Assembly (NCBI GenBank): GCA_045837725.1
Contig: JBEWZL010000163.1
Location: forward strand, 124,001 to 188,000
DNA: 64,000 nt
Reading direction: 5' to 3'
Source of the DNA: Vermamoeba vermiformis
Lineage: Eukaryota; Tubulinea; Echinamoebida
Shown here: positions 57,874 to 64,000 of the stretch, one piece after another
Layout of the letters: each line of letters begins with the position of its first letter
Position numbering within the stretch: position 1 is the first letter of the stretch
Translations under genes and position numbers: made by a program
Notes under the pieces: generated by a model
The model's database searches: none
Told to the model about the DNA's origin: nothing
What the model saw: the letters and a program-made list of their open reading frames with translations, nothing else

Positions 57874-59418
57874 TTAGATCCAGACTTTGTTCGAGTCAAA
57901 ATTGGGTCCGCCAAAGTAGTTCTCAAGCGTCTCCATGCAGTCCTTGACAGTCAACAAGGACATCAACATCTTGGTCAAGTAGTACGGAGTCATAGGCAGA
58001 CTCAACAGCGTGCCCAATCGACTGAAAGCAGCGGGGTCAAAGAACACTTCGTCCTTGTCAGTGCGCAGCGAGAACAAGGTCACTTCATTCGGCCACAACT
58101 CCCTCTCGCGCTGACCATGCTTCAAGAAGCGGGGCTTGGCTTTCTGTGGTAGATCTGGTTAATATCACCGTACACTAGTGAAAGGGAGCACAATACTCAC
58201 ATTGCAACCAGTCTTGCAGCGGCCATTGAGCAGACAATCAAAGCCAGACTTGGGCACAAAGCTGAGAAATATCGCCATTTCAGTCTTGCCCTCCACAGAC
58301 GCGTCTTCAATCAACAGCCGCAGACCCACACAGGTGCCGTCCTCGCAGAACACAATGACATCGGTCTTGACGAATTCAGGATTGAAGTAGGGGTACTTGT
58401 AGAAGTAGTTGAACTTGCTGCAGTGGCGGTGACAGATCACAAATGCGTGGTCTTGGTACCAGTGCAGAGTGCGCGCCAGGGCCTGAAAGGTGTCTTCGGG
58501 TGTCTCGCACTCCTCGTCCTCGCTCTCCTCAGCGGGGGCTGTCCATGTCTCTTTAATCGCCTCGCGCACGCCGTTCATGAAGTTCTGCATGCCGGTCTTC
58601 AGCGTCAGACTCGCGCCTTGACGACTCTTCTCGCGCTTCAGTTCCTTCAGCAGATCGCGTGAGGTGCCAGTGCCGAGGTCCGCAGCTTCGTATTTGTTAG
58701 CTAATTGGCGCAGTATTCTGTGGCTGGTAAAGTTGAGTTCAGTTCGCTTGCGATCCATCACGAATTTCTGCCACGTGATGTTGTGCTCTTGGATCTGCTC
58801 GCAACGCACTCGGGGAAAGAAGTGGATTGCGTGCATGCGCCATAAACAATGTGCACTATCTGATATGGCCTAATGAAGGAATCGGGTTAATTTTCTGGCA
58901 CAATTTCCTGATTTGGTAAATCCATTCGAATTTTATTTCTGCGCTGAATGATAAGCGCCTAAATATTGAATATGATGACGTTGTGTTATTGTATTGTTAT
59001 TGTCGGTTTTAGTGATATTTGAACGGTTTTGCAACACAATTTTCAAAAGAAACTAGAAGCTTCCAATAGATTCGAAATCACTGTTAATTTGTATTTAGCA
59101 AAATTAACGTTATATTACCTTCCACCGCTTAGAAACTACTCCAATTTTAACAAACCATTTGAATTCTAGCCACGAGAATATGTTAATCATCATATCCACG
59201 CATAAACACTCGATCGGAGTTCCTAATACACAAGCATTGTTCATCTCTAGCTGCATAATAAAGCTCTGATTTAATTCCTCCATGCTCATCGAATAATTGT
59301 TATTCGGGCCACATGTGCCTGTGTTGCACGTCGATAAACTCTGCGGCGCATCTTCCTCTACACGCCGTCGTTTCAACGGTGGTAACCCTTCATAGAGGGG
59401 TGAATAGTGTGTGGACAT
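57874..59418 (-). CDS. F-box protein
   Basis: Exon 1 59418-59119, exon 2 58869 to about 58195, exon 3 about 58150-57874, in frame. The F-box is near residues 60-100: TPIECLCVDMMINIFSWLEFKWFVKIGVVSKRWK, read across the splice into AISDSAHCLWRMHA; the L-P slot has Ile-Glu but the remaining pattern is standard (only part is quoted as key residues: Ile-Phe-Ser-Trp-Leu, Val-Ser-Lys-Arg-Trp). Downstream about 300 residues form an unrecognised domain with CHRHCSKFNYFYKYPYF, likely the substrate-binding part. N-terminus basic and disordered (PPLKRRRVEEDA). Role: SCF ubiquitin ligase substrate receptor. Confidence 0.7.
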
Positions 59419-60366
59419 TATAGGTGGGTATTGTGTATATGTACAGCGGGTCAGAATTAAAACTGTTTTTGACACGGGACACGAAGTCGTTGCAGTGTTT
59501 TTTTCAGGTATTCGAACACACAGGAGTTAGCACTAACTCCGAGGCCCGAGGACATTCTAGACGCTCTAGAATGCGCGAAAAAGAATTGCAGCAATGAATG
59601 GTCCGTGGCTTCGGTCGAACAGAACTGGAACCTTCGGAGAAGATCAATGCGAATTGTCGAACGAATTCTTTGGTACATTAACGAGTGAGGTGTTGTTTTG
59701 TGTTGATGGAGACAGTGGAGTGAACACGGAGATAACTCCGAGACCATGCAACGCACGTTAGGACATCTGCAATTTTTTTTGTATTTTTCAAACTATCTGA
59801 TCGAACCAAAAAAGACTGACTGCGAGCTGATTATTGGCTAATTAGTTAAATATCACCTGATTAATTAATTTGGCAATAATTTTCTGGTTTTAAACTAATC
59901 AATATCGTACCGATCTGCAGTCAGTCACTGGACAGAGCAATGCTAAGAACCCAAACAAGTTCGAAGTACTTCGACTGATCGAATGTGGCAATGAATCGTG
60001 CTTTATTGCGAGACACCTGCATCTGTTCACAGGTTTTATATGCCCTACACCCTCTGTTGCAGTGCTCTGACACTCAGCTCAGCGCTAGACTAGTGTATGA
60101 CTGACAATGTTCGAGTATACTTTGCTGTCACCACGATGGTGTCAAATTGCTGCCACTACACCGGGAGTTCTGATTTTCGGACAAGCAGATATTAGAGAAG
60201 TGCACAGACCACCACAACTAGTGATATCGTTAGGCCACGCGACTATATCGCTGCAGCTAAACTTGATAAGATTCGAATCTTCGCTGGCACACTTTAAATT
60301 CAGATAATGCGTCGTGTCATCATTCAAATACAACCAATAACACCACCAATCAACTACTATTCGACT
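59419..60366. promoter_or_regulatory. Divergent promoter region of F-box gene and dehydrogenase
   Basis: 948 bp. Contains tight inverted repeats listed separately and an ACTCCGAG motif at 59536 and 59737. No gene supported; the open frames here lack family content. Confidence 0.45.
59523..59572. promoter_or_regulatory. Two adjacent perfect inverted repeats, second heat-shock-element-like
   Basis: GGAGTTAG-ca-CTAACTCC (59523-59540) and ATTCTAGA-cgc-TCTAGAAT (59554-59572). The second has TTCnnGA and TCnnGAA halves, close to heat-shock elements. They lie 105-155 bp upstream of the F-box start. Confidence 0.55.
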
Positions 60367-61242
60367 ATGACTTCAGTGACGGTGCTCGGACTAGGACTCA
60401 TGGGATTCGCTCTCGCGCGCACTCTGTTGCAGCGCGGTCATCGCGTCACGGTGTGGAATCGCACGCTGGAGAAAGGTCGTGCCTTGGTCAGTGAGGGCGC
60501 AGTGCTCGCTGAGAGTGTGCTCGAGGCTGTCACAGCCAATCACGTGATCATCATCTGCGTGCACGACAGCACTGTCACTCGCAACATTCTCGAGAGTTCA
60601 GTCCAATTGTCCGCGGCCCTCAAAGGTCGTGTGCTCGTCGAACTCAGCACGCGCACACCACTCGACGCGAAAGAGGCTGAGCAGTGGGCCCAGACACTCG
60701 GCGCGGACTACTTGGCCGGGGCTATATTAGCAGTGCCCAGTCAGATCGGACAAGCAGGCAGCACTATTCTCGTATCGGGTTCAGCGACAGCGTACCACGC
60801 CAGTGAGAGCTACTTGCAACACCTCGCACAACACGTCTCATTTGTCGGGCCTGCAGTCGGTGCTGCAGCGACACTTGACTTGGCCTTTCTGTCCTATCTC
60901 TTTGCCGCCATGATCGGATTCGTGCACTCAGCACGTCTGTGTCAAGTGGAGGGCGTGCCAGTCACAGCACTCAGTGCCATGTTAACAGCTGCTATTCCTG
61001 CAACAGGTGTGATGATCACTGACCAGGCCCAGGCTATTGCCAGCGAGGACTATTCTCGGCCTGAGAGCACACTGGAGATCTGTGCGCAAGCCATGCAACT
61101 GCTGCTGCAACAAGCACGTGACACGCGCATGGACGAGTCATTCCCGCTGTTTGCGACTGATCTGTTCAAACGTGCCCTGGACGCTGGGCTCGGCGAAGAG
61201 AAAGTAGCCGCACTGATCAAAGTGCTGCGCGGCACCAAGTAA
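60367..61242 (+). CDS. Intronless NAD(P)-dependent beta-hydroxyacid dehydrogenase/imine reductase family protein (291 aa)
   Basis: One uninterrupted frame, start 60367 (MTSVTVLGLGLMG); an upstream ATG at 60307 adds a poorly supported leader. The Rossmann motif GLGLMGFALA, then the dinucleotide-selecting NRTLEKGR (favours NADP), ADYLAGAILAVPSQIG, and the C-terminal all-helical half (LDLAFLSYLFAAMIGFVHSARLCQVEGVPV). The substrate motif VELSTRTPLDA matches the family. The catalytic Lys position of 3-hydroxyisobutyrate dehydrogenase is a Leu-Asp region here (TLDLAFLS), as in imine-reductase-like members. GC content is higher than the neighbours. Intronless in a region where almost all genes are split, so a later gain from bacteria or fungi is plausible. 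Confidence 0.88.
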   Translation: MTSVTVLGLGLMGFALARTLLQRGHRVTVWNRTLEKGRALVSEGAVLAESVLEAVTANHVIIICVHDSTVTRNILESSVQLSAALKGRVLVELSTRTPLDAKEAEQWAQTLGADYLAGAILAVPSQIGQAGSTILVSGSATAYHASESYLQHLAQHVSFVGPAVGAAATLDLAFLSYLFAAMIGFVHSARLCQVEGVPVTALSAMLTAAIPATGVMITDQAQAIASEDYSRPESTLEICAQAMQLLLQQARDTRMDESFPLFATDLFKRALDAGLGEEKVAALIKVLRGTK

Positions 61243-61403
61243 TCACTCTCATAATCATTAATAATAAATGACACGTAATTCTGATCTTGTGGGGTGTGTT
61301 CGACTGCTACGGCTTTATATTTAACAAAAATCGCGTACGAGGGGATATTAATTACACTAATAAGGCTGTACTAGACGAGTGTTCTATATTCACATAGGGA
61401 GAA

Positions 61404-62665
61404 TTATTCTTTTTCAGGTGCGGGCTTTTCAATATTGTTGTTGTTGTTGCTGTCTTTGGGTGTCTCGTGCGGTGTGGAGGGCGCTGACTTGTCTTTTTTG
61501 ACCTCTTTCTCTTTGCCCTTGGGTGTGCGCGGACTGGCTGCTTTCTTCTTCAAGTAGTCGGGATATTTCTTGTAATTGGACTTGGCTTTCTTCAAGAAGC
61601 TCTTGCAGCCAGTCGAGGTCGCCCAATTGATGACAAAGTTCGGGATCTGACCTCCCGGATCGAGCGGAGTGACGTAACACATCATCAGCTCCATGTTCTG
61701 TGCCTCGGCGCTATGAGGTCTGTACACCAAGTAGCGGTGATAGTTGGTCACGCGCACGACATTCTTGACAGGCGGGGCCTTGGAGTGCTCCACAGTCTTG
61801 TCCCACACGACCCACGCGCCGTGATCGAAGCGCTTGGCGTGTCGTGCAAAGACAAAGTCGCGGTCATTGAACAGCGGCAGGGGCAGTCCAAATCGCCACC
61901 AAATGATCGCGGGACTACCCTCGGGCAAGGCATCGATCACTTGCAGATTCGTCGTGCCACTGTCCCATTGTTTGCGGAACTCTAAGTCCTAGGACAAGCG
62001 ACGGGTTAGTACGATCTGAACTGATCCGGAGAAATTACGGAGTGTCGAGCACTTTGATTCAGCATATACAAAATATGAACCAGTTGGGGTATTTGCATTT
62101 CATATCATGCACTTATATTTAAAGATAAAATGCGAAAGAGAATTCAAGGCCGGCACAATGGATTCGTAACAGAAGCTACGGAAGTTTCTGATGTAGATAG
62201 ATATACATGACTTACGTTAAAGAATGTGTGGAAGGCATCAGTATCAACGCCGCGAAGTATTCCCCAAACTTTCCATCTGTTAAGAAATTTGATTAGTACA
62301 GTGTGGATGGTTTTAATTAAACAATTGATTGCCTTGATAATTACAAATATTGTCAAAAATAGTGCAAAAGCTATCTATTTTTCAAAATCTGAAATTTGTT
62401 GGATTTTAGAAAGTAGTTGAAAAAACTTCCGAAAAATAACGCACTTGTAGAGGCCACTCTCTTTATCAAGTTGTCTCCATATTTTCAGGTGATCTTTTGC
62501 TGGATCCTTTGGCGTGTAAGAAAGAAAACTCTCCCAAGCCGGATCTACACTTTGCACGTTCTCAGCAAAGGACAAGAACTCATTGAATGCGTCCTCGAAG
62601 TCCTTCTCGACAATAATATTCGCCAAGTCGATGGCTTGAGGGGTCGGCTGTTCTTGTTTCTCCAT
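61404..62665 (-). CDS. START-domain lipid-transfer protein (PCTP/STARD7-like)
   Basis: Exons: 62665 to about 62449, about 62279-62217, about 61989-61404. Joins give YKWKVWGILRG and HTFFNDLEFRKQWD. START hallmarks: WKVWGILRGVD, DLEFRKQWDSGT, WWRFGLPLPLFNDRDFVFARH, VRVTNYHRYLVYRP, and the last helix NFVINWATSTGCKSFLKKAK. The final 60 residues are Lys/Pro/Thr-rich and Asn-rich, disordered. The N-terminus is short with no membrane or targeting signal. It would bind and carry phosphatidylcholine or a similar lipid between membranes. Specificity not readable. About 290 aa, typical of the PCTP group plus the tail. Confidence 0.88.
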
Positions 62666-62895
62666 TGCCTTCGTAAAATTACAATAACTTGTCGCACGAC
62701 CAACTTACTATGCACTTGCCTTTTTTGGTAATAAGCATTATTTTCGCAAACTACATCTGTCTCATCGTTCAATGGTACGCAGCAGATCGTGTTTGAGTTC
62801 GAGTTCATTTGACAGTATTTTACAAAATTACAAGCGAGAGATGGCCGTTGACTGCGCACCAGCGCTCTCCCAAATTAGGCAAGGGGTAGTTGCCA
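62666..62895. other. Spacer between START gene and the next minus-strand gene
   Basis: 230 bp, AT-rich; no gene. START gene promoter. Confidence 0.4.
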
Positions 62896-64000
62896 TTAAA
62901 GGAAGGCAATTTCACCTTCAGGACTCAGTGATTCGGGCAATGATTGTCGCCGCCGAGGGTCTTTTTTGCCCTGCAGTGTGAAGTTCTTAAAGCCCTCTGG
63001 CAGCGCAGTGCCTTCACTCGCTGCATCGGCCTGTGCCACTCCATTCACGTGCGTGGTACTCGCGGTGTTGTTGATGTTCGTGTTGTTCATATTCACACCT
63101 TTCATCCGCGCAGCATTCTTCAGTCGAATGTCGTTGTACTTCTGAAATGCATTCGCGTTCCACGAGCGTTGTTGCACGAGGACTTTGGCACCCGTGACAG
63201 CGTGTGAGGGCGGCACTTGACCCTGCTGATAGTGCGGGTTGTTGAAGCTGTACGGTGTGGCGCCATTGAGATCGCTGTCGGACTGTGAGCGGAACATGCC
63301 TTTGCCTCCGCGCTCGAACAGTCGCAGCACGCGTATTGACGAGGCATTTGTTCGCTTCGCAGCCACGACTACGAGGGGCTGATCACCGTCCATCGGCTCA
63401 GCTTCAGGTGAGGGCTCAATAGCGACTGGTACGAGAGGCATTGAAGTCGGGCCTTGTGAAATCTCAATGCGCGGACTCTGCGGTGTGATGCGCGGTGAGC
63501 TGGAGCTCTCTTTGTGCGGTGACTTGGTGGGCAAGTGTACGTCCAACACTTCAAACGCCGCGAGTTTCTTGAAGTCTTGCAGCTGCGAGGCATTCAACTT
63601 GAGCACACTGAACTCGCGCTCTCGTGAGGACGATCGATTGCGACTGTGCATGTTGAGCGACTTGAGCCCTGGTTGAAGGGACTCGAGATCATCGCGCGAG
63701 GTCTCTTCGGCCACTTGTTCGAGCGGCTCTTCTTCTGCACCCTCGGCAATGGCTTCAAAACTGCTCGAGGTCTTGTTCCTCTTGCGCGCTGATCGCTTGG
63801 TCTTCCGCTTGGGCAGATTGTTCTTGCCGCCTGGCGTGACAGGATTGGCTGATCGAGGATGAGTCACGTGATCTCAATGTGCGCGATCAATTACCATGTT
63901 TACCTGAGCTGCTCTGACTCGGACTCGTGTTCGTCACGGTGTTACTTCGCTCACGACCCTTCACGACTGGGCCTGGCGTGTGCGCCTGTTCGACGTTAAT
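62896..64000 (-). CDS. Disordered Ser/Pro/Arg-rich protein, C-terminal part (runs off the window)
   Basis: A frame open on minus from 63876 to the stop at 62896, with a possible 31-nt intron (about 63877-63907) joining an upstream piece that reaches the right edge (ending TVTNTSPSQSSS). It is low in hydrophobics and carries basic clusters (KRKTKRSARKRNK), many S-P and R-x-x-S sites, and an RxRxS-type end (DPRRRQSLPE). Short blocks such as LNASQLQDFKKLAAFEVLDVH look structured. The N-terminus is outside, so the domain that names the protein may be missing. Confidence 0.6.

Noticed and set aside
1-64000. CRISPR arrays, bacterial operons, rRNA operons
   Set aside because: None seen; gene structure and content are eukaryotic nuclear throughout.

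Overview
This is nuclear DNA from a compact, intron-rich eukaryote. About 30 genes fit in 64 kb. Nearly all are cut by short GT-AG introns, mostly about 40-150 nt, with GTAAGT-like donors and AT-rich intron bodies. The gene set is eukaryotic: BLOC-1 subunit 1, mitoribosomal mS29/DAP3, a WW-HECT ubiquitin ligase, RasGAP-START, DENN, F-box, a RING E3 and an MFSD1-like carrier. A single-pass kelch receptor with a tyrosine-kinase-like domain suggests a unicellular amoebozoan or holozoan-like lineage. The sequence alone does not settle the species.

Layout. 0-13 kb: the end of a Ser-rich nuclear-type protein, then two tandem copies of a kelch-like beta-propeller gene (904-3814 and 10232-13126). Between the two copies sits a complete-looking 6.17-kb DNA transposon (4036-10205) with 42-bp terminal inverted repeats. 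It carries a nine-exon, 948-residue protein joining a ubiquitin-specific-protease (USP) domain, a DUF7869-like transposase domain and a C-terminal chromodomain, plus a second divergent six-exon gene. This is the strongest candidate here for an undescribed system. 13-21.7 kb: an unrecognised conserved-looking protein, a pseudokinase, an RNF126-type RING E3, an ATP-grasp ligase, a small ORF and BLOC1S1. 21.7-27.2 kb: the kelch receptor kinase, flanked by a two-TM membrane protein gene and a broken duplicate of its 3' end. 27.2-38.9 kb: MFSD1-like carrier, nucleotidyltransferase-fold protein, two small proteins, dual-specificity phosphatase, class I aminotransferase and a WW-HECT ligase. 38.9-40.6 kb is the longest gene-poor stretch and holds two palindromic structures. 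40.6-54.4 kb: PH-peroxiredoxin-like fusion, mS29, RasGAP-START, glyoxylate/hydroxypyruvate reductase and a large pentapeptide-repeat protein. 54.4-64 kb: a small ORF, a DENN protein, an F-box protein, an intronless NADP-type dehydrogenase, a START lipid-transfer protein and the 3' end of a disordered protein.

Themes. Ubiquitin handling recurs (HECT, RING, F-box and a USP inside the transposon), as does membrane or small-GTPase signalling (RasGAP-START, DENN, START, PH, receptor kinase, phosphatase). Genes are not in operons; divergent pairs share promoters of 0.3-1 kb. All exon joins were made by eye from GT/AG sites and frame continuity. For the transposon genes and the receptor kinase the summed exon lengths were checked to be multiples of three.
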